Assembly (NCBI RefSeq): GCF_000972845.2
Contig: NC_040022.1
Location: 11,081,422-11,145,421, forward strand
Length of the DNA stretch: 64,000 bases
Source: Larimichthys crocea
Lineage: Eukaryota; Chordata; Actinopteri; Sciaenidae
Direction of reading: 5' to 3'
Shown here: positions 12,629-24,056 of the stretch, piece after piece
How positions within the stretch are numbered: position 1 is the first letter of the stretch
Layout: each line of letters opens with the position of its first letter
Notes under the pieces: generated by a model
Told to the model about the DNA's origin: nothing
Database searches by the model: none
Seen by the model: only the letters and a program-made list of their open reading frames with translations
Made by a program: the position numbers and the translations under genes

Positions 12629-12864
12629 TAAGAACCGGTAACATTACCTAACCTAGGTTTTTGCCAATAACAATAGCTAACATTATTGGTTCTTGTCTCT
12701 GTCAGTAACATTATGTAACATTATCAATTCTTAGGTTATTGCCAATAACGTTAGCTAACATTATTATAACACTAAGCTAACCGCCTCTTGAAGGGTTTAC
12801 TCTCTTACTGCGTCAATGTTTAAGCTGCAAGCTAAATCCAGCACGTAGCATTTTAAATCATTTC

Positions 12865-13860
12865 TAGTCATTTTTATTTATATAGCGTCAAATCATAACA
12901 GGAGTTATCTAAGGACACTTTTCATATAGGGCAGGTCTCTTTATAGGTACTCTTTATATATTATTTAGAGAGACCCAACAGTTCCCGTGAGCAAGCACTT
13001 GGCTGCAGTGGCAAGGAAAAACTCCCCTGGTGAGAGAGAGAGACGGCGAGGGGGGAGAACAGGAGGGAAGAAAAAATCAGTAGCATAATGCAGCAGAGAG
13101 ATGTAAAGTAATATTAATGCTAGTGTTATTATAAAACATAACTATTAACATTAATATAATAATGTGTTGAGCTGGCTTGCAATCATAGCTGTGAAGGCAG
13201 ATATACCTGCAGAAAGCGATTAGGGAAACAATAAATCCAAAAACTATGGTAGAGTTATTAACATACGTTAAATGTGTACAGATGGAGAGGAGCTTATTCC
13301 ATCATGGGAAGTCCTGCAGCAGCCTATAGCCACATGACTAAAGGATGGTTCAGGACTCACCTTAACCAGCGCTATCGAACTCAAACCTCTAACTCCTAAA
13401 CCTGCCTCCAGAATCAGAACTGGGAGCTTGTTCCACAGGAGAGGAGCTCCTCACTGAAAGCTCTGGCTTCCATTCTACTTCTGGAGACTATAGGAACCAC
13501 AAAGAACCCTGCAATCTGAGAGCACCGTGTTCTCGTGGGGTAATGGGATACTATGAGATATGATGGTGCCTGACCATTAAGGCTAGCTTTGTAGGTGATT
13601 AATTCTGTTCTGGGTTTTTACACGGAGCCAGTGCAAAGAAGGTAATATTGGAGAGATAGGATCTCTTTTCACGGTTGCTGACAGTACACATGCAGCAATT
13701 ACACACTGGTGACAAAGACAGGTGGACTGACAGGTTGAAGACAAACCCTTGGGTTTGATTGAAACAAATATTCCAAGTATTCCACTCCAATACTCATTGG
13801 GGTGGAGCTGGTGATCCCATCTAGAGTAACTCTGTCTTTAGTGTTTGGGGCTTATTAGAA
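12865..13860 (-). repeat. Long R3-family interspersed repeat, reverse orientation
   Basis: The left end is 'tttatttatatagcgtcaaat', the reverse of the family tail. It continues through 'gagcaagcacttgg' and 'caaggaaaaactcccc'. A segment I recognise from fish repeats follows: 'gcttgttccacagg', 'gatggtgcctgaccatt', 'cggagccagtgcaaag'. It is about 1 kb and has no open frame of note. Boundaries are approximate. Confidence 0.7.
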
Positions 13861-14389
13861 GAACTTTAAGTTTAACATTAGAAAATTGCAGGTCATCCAA
13901 ATTTGTATGCCCTTAAGGCATGCTTGAGATTTAGGATCAAAACAACAAAGATAAAATGATTACCACTTTTGCAGAGATGTGTTACTGCAGTAATAACAGA
14001 AAACTAAACAATCATTATGAATATAGCCATATATAATAATTAATAACTGATGCAAAATGATGTAGCGTAACATATAACAGACTGTTATTGTTGGCGCGCC
14101 TACAACAACATGACTGTACCGTTAGTGGTACTACAAAAATATGATGTTAATATTATTATGTCACGTTCATGTCACTGATGTTCTGCTTTATGAAATGATA
14201 ATATTCAAATCATTCATTCAAAGGAATGAATACACTTTCTATAAGGTAGCAGCCCCATAATAAGAATATTATGTAGAGACATAACACTAATAGAATATCA
14301 GAAAATATTGAGCTGAATAGCCCTTCAATCATTTTTCTGTGGTTAGAGATGATTCAATTCTCTGTTTCCAGCACGCTAGCAAATTGAGC

Positions 14390-14960
14390 ATCAAATTACA
14401 CAAATGTGCCTCTCGGGCAACCTGTCAGCTTAGCGGGAACAAATGAATCATAAATAATTACACACAGTCAGTGAAGGATACTTTTGTCTCAAACAGGTTT
14501 TAACTGCGCCGTAAAGGAAAAGCGAACGCTGAAGGACTGGTGCAGCGCCGAGAGAAAGCTCTGGCCTGCAGCAGAGGAGAGAAAGATAAAAGAGAGAGGG
14601 AAAAAAAGGAGAGAAAACACTCTTGGCGCTAAAATTGTTTTCTCCTCCACACTGACAGTCCTGGGAATTATTACCCAGTGATTTTATGGGTATTTATGAA
14701 GATGGTTGAAGTGGTTTATGGAAGATATTTGATTCTATAAAAAATCTAATTTCAGACTACTCTAATTGACTCTAAATATGTGGAAAAAATTATCCCTTTA
14801 CCCGATAATCAAAAAGGCACCCGGCTTTCACACCCAGCATTCAGCTGAGAGCGGCCAAGAAGTCATGCAGAGTGAAATTTGACATTTAATTTGATCTCTA
14901 TTGTTCCAGTGTATCTGCTGACGTCAATCACAGCCTGTTAGAAGTCAGTATGGATGGTGG
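14390..14960. promoter_or_regulatory. Candidate conserved non-coding element in intron 2
   Basis: The segment looks unique and repeat-free, unlike its neighbours, and carries several TAAT/ATTA homeodomain-type sites (for example 'cataaataattacac') and a CRE-like 'tgacgtca'. Intronic and intergenic enhancers are known for Dlx gene pairs. That this is one is speculation from composition; no alignment was possible. Confidence 0.2.
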
Positions 14961-15463
14961 CAAATACATAAAATTAAACTATCACTCCATAAATCTGCAA
15001 TATTATTATAATTACAGCACATAATGCAGTGTAGTTGCACTCAAAACCTTTTATTCCAAGTCTAATTTAAGTGAATTGTACAATCAAAGAAGGAAATCAG
15101 AAATCTGAAGAATTTTCTTCTTTTTGTTACTGTACAGCCGTTTTCAAGCCTCCTGTACTATGTATAGACTAATATAATAAAAACTCACAAACTGCAGTGC
15201 CTGCAGTATAATAATTAATTAAGTGGTACACCACAGTGGTAGCGCACGGGTGAAAACCTAAAGTGAGTATGTGGAGTGTCACTTATGAGCCCAGGAGTCA
15301 ATCAACAGCACGTTAAGTTAATGCAGCCTCAGTGAGAGGATTTCTGCTGTAATTATTGGTTTCATATTCCAGCAGCAACACAGAGCTGACAGCTTCCCTG
15401 AGAGCGCGACTAATGACACCGACATTAGCGGAGGAGGGTGTCTGAGAGGCAAGCCAGGTGCCA

Positions 15464-15486
15464 CTGTGTGTGTGTGTGTGTGTACA

Positions 15487-15537
<51 letters not shown>
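15464..15537. repeat. (GT)n microsatellite, interrupted
   Basis: Two GT runs are separated by 'acagta'. It is the first of three GT tracts within 480 bp of intron 2. Confidence 0.95.
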
Positions 15538-15538
<1 letters not shown>

Positions 15539-15648
15539 CAAACTAAACCTTGCAATGTATGTCCGCAAGAGTAAAAAAAAAAAAGAAAAAGAAAAAGTTG
15601 ACCAGTGGTGTCCGGTGAGGATTGGGTGGGTGGTTTAAACCCGATGGC

Positions 15649-15649
<1 letters not shown>

Positions 15650-15697
<48 letters not shown>
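15650..15697. repeat. (GT)n microsatellite
   Basis: About 23 uninterrupted GT units. On the minus strand it yields a spurious Thr-His frame. Confidence 0.95.
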
Positions 15698-15698
<1 letters not shown>

Positions 15699-15914
15699 TT
15701 CAAGGAAAAACGTTAGAACTGTGCTACGTGCCATTTCTCAGCTGCGTCTGGGAACATTAGCGATTCAGTGGTCAGTGGTTGGCTGCCGGCCTAATGGCAT
15801 GAAGGCTGAAGATAGAGATGTGGTGCATGATCACTATCTTCATGTGTGTGTGTTTATGTTTCCATCTGCATATGTGCATGAAAATGCACACACGCTACAT
15901 ATGTTTCATAAAGA

Positions 15915-15940
15915 TGTGTGTGTGTGTGTGTGTGTGTGTG
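15915..15940. repeat. (GT)n microsatellite
   Basis: A short GT run in a generally TG-rich stretch (15840-16010), the third tract of the cluster. Confidence 0.9.
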
Positions 15941-16174
15941 GACAAAAGTTCATCCACCATGCGTGCGAGGAATGTGTGCATGTGCACAGTACACACTGTA
16001 CACACGCACGCTAGGCTAATTACAGCTGACTTTAGAGCAACACGACAGTGTGTTTCAATACAAGCTGTTCTATGTCTACGTCCATTCACTATGCCAGAAA
16101 ACACACACATTCTGTTACATTTTGAATGTAATATACATTTTCAGTTGGATTGAAGGTATTGACTTTTTGAGGTT

Positions 16175-16325
16175 TTTCCTTGACACTGGTCAAGGTGAGC
16201 GCCAAGTGTTTGCTCATGGTGGGAATTGTTAAGTCTAATATACAGTCTAGACCTGCTCTGTATGGAAAGTGTCATAAGTTAACTGTTCCAACTGGGCACT
16301 ATATAAATAAAATTGAATTGAATAA
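16175..16325 (+). repeat. R3 repeat tail fragment
   Basis: It carries 'tgctcatggtgggaattgtt', 'cagtctagacctgctctgta', 'aagtgtcataagttaac' and the tail 'ctatataaataaaattgaat'. This is a good match to the family 3' end, opposite in orientation to the copy at 12865. Confidence 0.8.
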
Positions 16326-16927
16326 AAAAAGTTTTTATCCCAAATGTTAATATTTACAGCAATAATGTTACAAATTGAGCATTTAGTCTGAATCTGAATA
16401 CACAGACAAACTGAAAATGAAAATGTCCCTCAGGCCACATTAAACTTCACTGGACCATTGGATTACTGGATTATCATTGGACTGCAAAAGCCTGGATTAT
16501 GGCGTTCAATGTCAACATTTAAAAAACAACTAATTTATTACAATATTGGCATATGGCACAACCGATGGTTGGATGGTAAAAGGTAAAGTACGATAAGACT
16601 CATCGCTGGCATTTCGCAATGGCAACAAATGCAGGTGGGCAGACAGGCTGAAGACAAACCCTTTGTTAATAAGATTTGAAGTTTGGATTATGTTGGGGCG
16701 TGCCCTGGACAAAGACTAACTAAAACTTTTCTAAACATCCATCACTGCCTACCAAGCCCCAGGAACAGCACTGGGCATAGTACCTCTTCTGTTGCAGTAT
16801 ACTCTTTCCATAATTTGGATTTGATCCATTCAGTCCAATAAAATCTGTAAAGCTTAGAAACAGTGGGGTCAAGCAGGTGGCCAACTCAATGACTGTAGGA
16901 GGATGATTGTCACGTGCATGCGGTATA

Positions 16928-17256
16928 TGAGGAACTTTTCTAAGAATCAATGAGCCACCATCTTGGAATACAGATACCAGTTTTTATTATTACAGTCACT
17001 TAGGTGCAGCGGGACTTAATGATTAAAGGTAAATTAAGTACAGTTAAATCCATAATGCCTAGAAAGGACTTTTATCTCATTCAAGTGGGTGGGGAGTCAA
17101 TGGCAAGCTAGGCAACTGTAGTGTGCACGCTCTACCTACACAACGATGCAGGAAAGCTTGAAAAACTTTTGAGGTATATGCACCCAGCGAGGAACTTTCA
17201 TCATTCAATGAACCACCATCTTTGAATGCTGATACCAGTTTGTATTATCACAATCA
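16928..17256 (+). repeat. Diverged direct repeat, ~260-bp period
   Basis: 16928-17000 and 17189-17256 share 'gaggaactttt..', 'tcaatgarccaccatctt', 'gataccagttt' and 'tattattacartca' in the same order. The copies have substitutions and small indels, so this is an old local duplication. Its source is unknown. Confidence 0.7.
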
Positions 17257-17266
17257 ATGGGGTAGC

Positions 17267-17328
17267 ACATTGGTCCTGGTCCAGGACCAATGTTCAATGT
17301 AATGTGCAATGTGTAATGTGCAATGTGT
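17267..17328. repeat. 13-bp-arm palindrome followed by two 14-bp tandem units
   Basis: 17267-17293 is a perfect inverted repeat with a single central T (acattggtcctgg/ccaggaccaatgt). It runs directly into two copies of 'aatgtgcaatgtgt' at 17301-17328, just before the SINE. Confidence 0.85.
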
Positions 17329-17337
17329 AACACTGAA

Positions 17338-17515
17338 CCAGGACTAGGCGTAGTGGGTAAAGCGGCCGCCCCGTGCGTAGAGGCTGTAGTCTTCGCTGCA
17401 GTTGGCCCCGGTTCGAATCCCGCATCGGACGGCCATTTACTGCGTGTCACTCCCCCTCTCTCTGCTTCCTGTCTATCTTCAGCTGTACTATCATTAAAGG
17501 CCAAAAAAAAAGGAT
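17338..17515 (+). mobile_element. tRNA-derived SINE
   Basis: The 5' part has an A-box-like 'tagtgggtaaagcgg' and a B-box 'ggttcgaatcc' spaced as in a tRNA. A non-tRNA body follows with 'ctgcgtgtcactccccctct', 'ttcctgtctatcttcagctg' and 'atcattaaaggcc', ending in an A-run. This is the layout of a common fish SINE. It is not a functional tRNA gene, because the 3' part is SINE body and the stem pairs are degraded. Confidence 0.85.
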
Positions 17516-19894
17516 TTTGTGTAATGAGAGATTATTAAAGATATGGTTACCAAATATAAGATGCTTGTTGCCCAGTTGGACTGCTGTTGCTACATTCTGA
17601 GATCTAAAACCAGTTCATACTTAAGTCATGACATTAAACCAAATCATTTCTTTGCAGGCAAACTGTGGGAACCCCCTTTGTAGTGTTGCTACGTCTAGAA
17701 ACAGAAACAGGGCAAGCATTCACAGAAAAGAAACAAAAAAAGCACCCACATTCTTTCTTCCAAACCCACAAATATGTGTCTGCATTCCAACTACAGTCAG
17801 AGATATCCTTTAATTGCACTCCAGTATCAGTCAAACGCTGACCTGACATGATGTATGGACTAATGGAGCTAAAACAACCAGTCAAAAGCCACGTTCCCCC
17901 AATCTAAGACACCTCCAAAAGCAGACAGAGAGAGAAAGGTAAAAAAGAAATGTGCTGCTTTGGTTAATCATGTGGGTATGACTTTCAGCAGACCACATTC
18001 AAAACCCGTTTCGCCACTACAAAAGGCAAAAGCAAATCAACAGATCATCTCTTACTCCCAGTGTCAACAAAGCTGTGGTGGTTAATTCATACGAGATTAG
18101 GACAGTTCGTCTGATGACATCAGCTGCTTATGTATACTCAGTATGCACGTGACACGCATGCATGGGTCGTATTTCAAATGAGGTATTGCCAAACAATCCT
18201 ATCTAGTCTTCCTTTAGTGGGACACCTGCTCAATGCTCAATCCTTTACTTTCCACCTCTTCGTCTTTGATAATGCCATGTTACACAACTTTTTAAAATCG
18301 AGCCTTCAGGCGTCACAGAATCCTTTTATTTCCTGACACAAAAATGCTGCTTTATGAAGAAGAAGAAGATTGATTATGATCACAGACAGGATGATGGAAA
18401 CAGCGGCTTTGCATTGTGGCCATTTGAATAGAGCCTACAATTAAAATACAAATGTGCTACTGATGAAGGAAATAGTTCCTGGTGCTCCTCAGTACAAAAA
18501 GCAGTTCATAATCTATTTTTTAAGTTTAATTGCTAATTATGAATCCATTTACATGTATTAATAATAATAATAATGACAGAAAACACAGTAATTAGCTTAT
18601 ATATTTGGTCAAAACTGGCTTTTTGGAATCTGTTTTTATCCATAGAAATGTATAATCTCTGTGAAAATGGCCTTATAAACTTACAGTAATGAATAAACAA
18701 TCAATTATAATTAAACAATGAAACAATAAAACACAATCCAGTGGAAAGACAGCTACGTCAAATGAAAGCTAGCTGTTGCGATGGCTAGCCTAGCTAAAGC
18801 TAAAACCAAACTAATGCCCCCCTTTCTGTAAATAAAAAATAAACATATTTTAATAAACATCTTAGTTGCTTTAGTGTTTTATTCCACTTAACTGAATCAA
18901 TGTGGTCATGATGCAGTTTAAAAACCTAGCTCAGCGCCTGCTAAAGGTAACGAGCTTAGCAAATCTCACAAGCTGCCAATTTAGCTTTGAACTGAAATTC
19001 ATGTAATTTTGGTGACCTTAAGATTGCCTGATTCATTGATATTTATTGATTTATAGAGATATCAGCCCTTAACTGGGGACTAAAAAATAAATAAATCAAT
19101 AATTCATTTCAAACAAACAAACTGTATTTGCCCTGTGAAACTCAAATAATTGATTTTGGTGCTGTATTTTTCACTTTCATTTCCACAGGATTATCAGAAG
19201 GAAGAGTGCAATATCTCTTTCTGGTTATTATAAAAATTCCATGGCAGGAATTTTTGCCATAAAAAATCAGTGTTTCTTAACTTCAGCTCTTCTGTATATT
19301 CTTTGCCTTTGAGGAGTAGAGCAGCACACAAACTCCTCTATAAATCAAATAAATCAAGGCACAGCCAGATTATGATAGCTTTGGGTGTCAAAAAACAGTT
19401 TTGGAATAATCCATAGTTCCCTGGTACATAAACATGATGAGGATATGCAAAGACTGTCAGTGGAACAAACCCTGAATTAAGTCATAAAATAGTCTCCTAT
19501 ATTAAAATATCTGAGAGCAAGAGTAGTAAAATGATTTGAACACAAATGGGGGAAAAAATTGCAACATCAGCATCTGTCCTGTTCAGGGGATTGTTCCCAG
19601 ACTACGAGTGCTTAGAAAAGCAAATATCTGAGCTCCAATCAACTGAAATGCTGAGTCACTATTGTCTGATATCAATGGAGTGTGGCAAATGAGACATTTA
19701 TTTATAAGAAAACGTTGTGGATTATTATGAAATCCCCAAATGTCTCATAAAAACAATACGAATGTCACATGTTGGTACTGTTAGAACTAAAAAACACTGC
19801 TTGTTTAAACGCGACAGCATCCCATGTCGGCTCACTGACTCCATGTAACAGACAAAATGGCCGCCATTAGGCTTTTATTTGCCTGTGACTGCAC

Positions 19895-19896
<2 letters not shown>

Positions 19897-19938
<42 letters not shown>
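19897..19938. repeat. (GT)n microsatellite
   Basis: About 20 GT units near the exon 2 side of intron 2. Confidence 0.95.
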
Positions 19939-19939
<1 letters not shown>

Positions 19940-20659
19940 CTGAGAGACAGAAAACAGACAAATAAAAAGTATGGAGAGGAAAAGATGACTGGTAGCAAGA
20001 CTTCCCTTTAACTTACATTCACAGTTACTCCCAACACATACACACACGTTTTCACGTTTTAATGACAATGGCCATGACTACAGTTCACATGACATTTAAG
20101 GATATTGGAGGAAATGCCAGCGTGTGATCACACATAAGAGGAACGTGCAGTGACACCCATTAACAAGAATGTACCGGTGCCTGGTTGGAGCTTTTATACT
20201 GGACTTGTTCCTCTTTCACTATGAATGATGGACAAATGAATTACAAATCAGTCGCAATCAGATATATAATCGATTCAGATTCTGGAATCAATTTTGTTTT
20301 TTTTTGTTTGTTTTTTTTTTACTGTTTTTTGTGCATATTGTACATTAAACTACACAAAGTTTTATGAATATGAATCTGTTAACATTCCATTGCTAATTAC
20401 CCCCTCACTTTTACTTTAAATATTTGGGCGAGGTGATGAACATACGCCCTTAATTGTATGAATTACCGAATGCTATGTTCACAATAAAAATGTTTCAGAC
20501 TCTTGTCATAGCAGATATATCATGCAGATATTTATGGCGTCACAACAATTTTTAAAAACTAGTATTAGTGTCAATTATTGGTCATGCTCCCAAGATTTTT
20601 TTATTTGTATGAATGAATTAAAAATAAAATGCAGTTGGAGTGTATTGGCTTATTTTGTG

Positions 20660-20662
<3 letters not shown>

Positions 20663-20697
<35 letters not shown>

Positions 20698-20704
20698 TGT
20701 GTGT
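20663..20704 (-). repeat. (CA)n tract just inside the dlx4 exon 2 splice donor
   Basis: Read on the minus strand, a run of about 20 CA units with one T interruption begins about 15 nt after the exon 2 donor GT. CA repeats are known binding sites for hnRNP L and can alter use of a nearby 5' splice site. That it does so here is inference. Confidence 0.9.
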
Positions 20705-20719
20705 TGGTTTCCACAGTAC

Positions 20720-20916
20720 CTGGGTCTGCGTCAGGCCCAGCTTGGCCGCAAGGTCAGCCCTCTCGGGCAGGGCGAGGTACTGGGTCTGCTGGAAACGCTG
20801 GTTGAGTGCCTGGAGCTGCAGGCTGGAGTAAATGGTGCGAGGCTTCCTGATCTTCTTCCCCTTCCCGTTCAGCCTCACCTCCCCATTCTCGATCACCGCC
20901 GTGGGCTTCTCGTGTT
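20720..20916 (-). CDS. dlx4: dlx4 exon 2: basic linker and homeodomain residues 1-44
   Basis: This internal coding exon of the Dlx4-type transcription factor is 197 nt, close to the roughly 200 nt usual for Dlx exon 2. The acceptor is a polypyrimidine tract ending ctctttttcag; the donor is CAG|GTACTG. The first two bases complete the Glu codon begun in exon 1 (phase 1), and the exon ends in phase 0 after Gln44 of the homeodomain. It encodes residues 110-175, including [15 protein letters not shown] (conserved Dlx linker and basic nuclear-localisation stretch), then [20 protein letters not shown] and [19 protein letters not shown]. Arg5, Leu16 and Phe20 of the homeodomain are present. The [17 protein letters not shown] sequence is close to vertebrate DLX4. 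It is intact and single-copy. A CA microsatellite abuts the donor. Confidence 0.96.
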
Positions 20917-22427
20917 CTGAAAAAGAGCAGAATTTTTTTTTTTCTAAAGATGAATATAAACACGGCTCAGAAATTTGGTCTCTAATGACGTGAGAGACAC
21001 ATTCAAGGATCAGCCGCAGTGTTTCATCAAACACAGCAACACACTCAGACTCTTTATGCTCATGATGCTTCAAGATGTTTAAAAAGAAGCTTTGTATTAC
21101 ATTTATTTTGCTTTTTTTAAAAGCCTGTCACATTTTTTTAGCTTTTTTGTGCTGTTTGCTCGGGTGTGTGTTGCTTTTTGCCCCTATTTCACAGGAAAAG
21201 ACAGAACGTGGGTCGTATGTAGACATGAAAGTAAAAACACAAATTCAGGGAGCATGTCTGTTTTTATACAATATACATGTTCACAGCAAATTTCTGCGTG
21301 TGTTTTAAAAAATGTGTTTTTTTTCTGTCTGATATGTAGAGACAGATCATTCATGAGCTCAGCCGTTTTCTCACAACCAGAAGTCAAACTGAATCTTCGA
21401 TTTTTAACCACAAGATGGAAGAAAAATAGCTGCGGTGACATTTTTGCTTAAGTGGACTTTTGTTCTGATGTTGCAAAACATAAGGCTTTTCTCTGCTGTA
21501 ATACTGTGTGACACAAAATCATAAATCAGGGATAGGGATCGAGGATAAAATGCCATAAACAGTCGAGTATTGTGACATTCAGCATGCTGTAAAATGATGG
21601 TGGAAGCAGGTAAAACAAATCCTCTTTGTCCAAAGCAGTTCAGTTTACACGCAGCTCAGCTGACGGCATTTTTTTTTTCTCTCTTCGTCTTCTTCTTCTT
21701 CATTTTCAGGAAAGCTACGCACAGCCATGTATATTCGCCCACGCTGATCTTTGTTATGACATGAGCTTATAGCCTGCAGTGGCAGGAGAGAACAGCTGCG
21801 GACGAGCCAAGGCCTCACAAGATGTTCAGATTCTGTAACCGAGCTGCAGCTCAGGAGGGACATGGCGAGTGAATCGACACTGGATGAAAACACAAAGGGC
21901 ACGGCAGAGAAATTTGGCAAAGACAGAAAGAAGAGAGGGCGTAAATTTACAAGCAGAATAACTGAGGTTCAACCCTTTTGCTGTTGTTTTCTCTTTAAAT
22001 GCTATTTTCTGTTTGTCTTGCTGTGTTCAGAAAAGTGTTGAAGTGGAAACTCCTGGATCTGAACATCAGATAAAAGTGAAAAAATACAGAAATCATTCAA
22101 TCTTTAGACAATAAACGGGCGAATATTAGATACATTTTGTGTCCCAAATGGTCAGAAAAACAAATGTCCAGTATGTGACCTCGGCCGAGGTTCAACTCTG
22201 TCTGACCCCAGATCAGCAGACCAAGACAAAAAGAGAAACAAACGTCAGTGAATTAGGAGCAGCAGAGCTGAAGTCCTGTCAACACCAATCACAGATGGAC
22301 ACAATATGAAAATCTCATTGTGTTTGACTAGCGTTCCACATGCTGACAACCAGTAACGTGTCCATGTGTCATCGCTTCACGCCCGGGTGTTCACATATTA
22401 ATATGTTCACATATTAAACATGTTTAA

Positions 22428-22431
<4 letters not shown>

Positions 22432-22473
<42 letters not shown>
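22432..22473. repeat. (GT)n microsatellite
   Basis: About 20 GT units in intron 1. Confidence 0.95.
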
Positions 22474-22759
22474 GTGAAGATGAAGTGCTGATGTGGCGCT
22501 CTCACACTGTCATCTCATTTTATCTGGAGGCCGTAACAAAAAAAATAAAAAATCTGAAAGAAATTTGAACTGAATTCAACTTTGAATGATTAATGATAAA
22601 ATATTCAGTGATATACAATAAAAATGAATCAGGATGGAATAAATTACATCTGAATAGACAGGTTTTTTATTTAAATTTCTGATATTTGTCTGAAAGAAAG
22701 AATTAAAACGTGTTTGCTCACAGTCAAGTATTTCTTTTACTAAATCTATAAAACAAACT

Positions 22760-22835
22760 GTATTATTATTATTATTTATATTAGTTATTTTATTATTATT
22801 ATTATATTATTATTCGTAGTAGTAGTAGTAGTTGT
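22760..22835. repeat. ATT and TAG trinucleotide tracts
   Basis: Interrupted 'tattattatt' units are followed by five TAG units. Confidence 0.85.
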
Positions 22836-23329
22836 CATGTATGTAATGTGTTGATAATCAGCATGTAACTATATGATGGTGGACACACTTCAGTGTGAGC
22901 AAACTTAAAATGAAGCGGATCAAATCAACTTAATATCTTTTACTTCAGTTTTTGTTCATTTAATCTGGATTTCTGCTCTTCATAACTTCATATTAGACTG
23001 TGTGGATTTTATGTCATATTTCACTGTTACATCATTGGTAATTTATGTTTGCTGCCTTTTATTTATTTTTTTTATTCACTGTGATATTATCAGAAGTGTT
23101 CTGCAGTGAGTGTGTGTAAGCCATCCACGCTGTCACAGGGGCGTTGATGACAAGTTTATACAGATATGAAGACCATAGAAAATAATGACTGATGCTCTTA
23201 ATTGATCTGCGGTGAAACGATGCGGTCACTGTCAGTGAAGGGAGTCAGGCTATTTTATTTTTTCAGGTGAATAGTTTTGGTCCAGTTAACAATTATTTGT
23301 TACGACTTTTCAGGTGAAAGTGTGTTCAT

Positions 23330-23432
23330 TATTTTATTTATTATTATTATTGTTAATTATTATATATTATTATTGTTGGATTATTATTATTATATATTAT
23401 ATTATTTATATTATTATTCTTATTATTATGTC
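23330..23432. repeat. ATT-rich microsatellite at the left edge of block A
   Basis: An irregular TATTATTAT/TATATTA tract. Sequence to its left is not shared with block B, while sequence to its right is, so the boundary of the duplication falls in this simple repeat. Confidence 0.85.
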
Positions 23433-24056
23433 CAGTGTGCAGACAGCACAGCTTCAGGCTGGATGTGATCTGCGTGTTCTGAGGCTTTGGCTCTGGGCAG
23501 CTCGCGGGCCGCTGCGGGACACCACAGGCCCGGTGTCGGTCTGCTACTTGTGGAGAGTCCCACGGTCTGCGCAGGCCTTCAAACTCATCTCCAGTCCAAC
23601 CCCAAAGTACACAAACATGACTGCTGTGGCCGACCTGTGTGTGGATCCAATTTGTTCTCCACTGCGGCTCATTTCATGTTTCTCTGCTCCACACAGTCAC
23701 TCTGGGATTTTAATGGGCCTGAATGAGACATCTGTGAGGATAACGGTATTTCTTTCTCTGAATTTTTCCTTGATTATTTCGTGCGTGTTGTTGCGTTTCA
23801 TGTCCTCTGTTTGTGGTAGAGTGACATGCTTTGCGCTCTTCATCCAAACGAGGCAGATTTATGAATGAAAATCAGTGAAAACCAAATCAGCCATGACTCA
23901 ATTAAAGCTAAGTTCTGAAAACTTCAGCTGCAATAAACACCAGCTCAAAAACACAGAGAAATGACTCATGTGTTAACAGTCCACATGGTCATATTAGGAT
24001 TTAACTGTGGCTGCAAAACAAAAGCTCAAACATGTTATTCCATTTTTTTCTCCTAC

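Larger units (their letters stand above)
12163..20719 (-). other. dlx4: dlx4 intron 2 (8557 bp)
   Basis: The intron splits the homeobox between homeodomain codons 44 and 45, the usual position for Dlx genes. On the minus strand it starts GTACTG and ends CTTCAG. It is long and holds a palindromic hairpin, a ~1 kb R3 repeat, several long GT tracts, a SINE and local duplications, listed separately. No other coding exon was recognised. The stretch 17516-19896 holds short frames only and no recognised feature. Confidence 0.85.
20917..24056 (-). other. dlx4: dlx4 intron 1, measured to exon 1 copy A (3140 bp)
   Basis: The donor is TCGG|GTAGGA in both exon 1 copies and the acceptor is tttttcag. To copy B the intron would be about 16.9 kb and would span copy A. 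No further coding exon was found. It holds a GT tract at 22432-22473, ATT/TAG tracts at 22760-22835, an ATT-rich tract at 23340-23430, and the start of duplicated block A. Confidence 0.8.

Noticed and set aside
15438..16014. Overlapping plus and minus frames rich in Cys-Val or His-Thr
   Set aside because: They are translations of GT/CA microsatellites, as are similar frames at 4204, 19832, 25971, 27650, 36501, 41408-41822 and 42617.
17338..17430. Functional tRNA gene
   Set aside because: A and B boxes are present but the sequence continues into a SINE body and A-tail, and the stems do not pair properly.
20618..21073. 151-codon minus frame containing the homeodomain as one exon
   Set aside because: Clear splice acceptor and donor limit the coding part to 20720-20916; the rest is intron read-through.
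23314..23868. 184-codon plus frame over the left edge of block A
   Set aside because: Its first part is ATT microsatellite (Leu/Ile/Tyr runs), and the matching frame in block B diverges through indels, so it is not a conserved protein.
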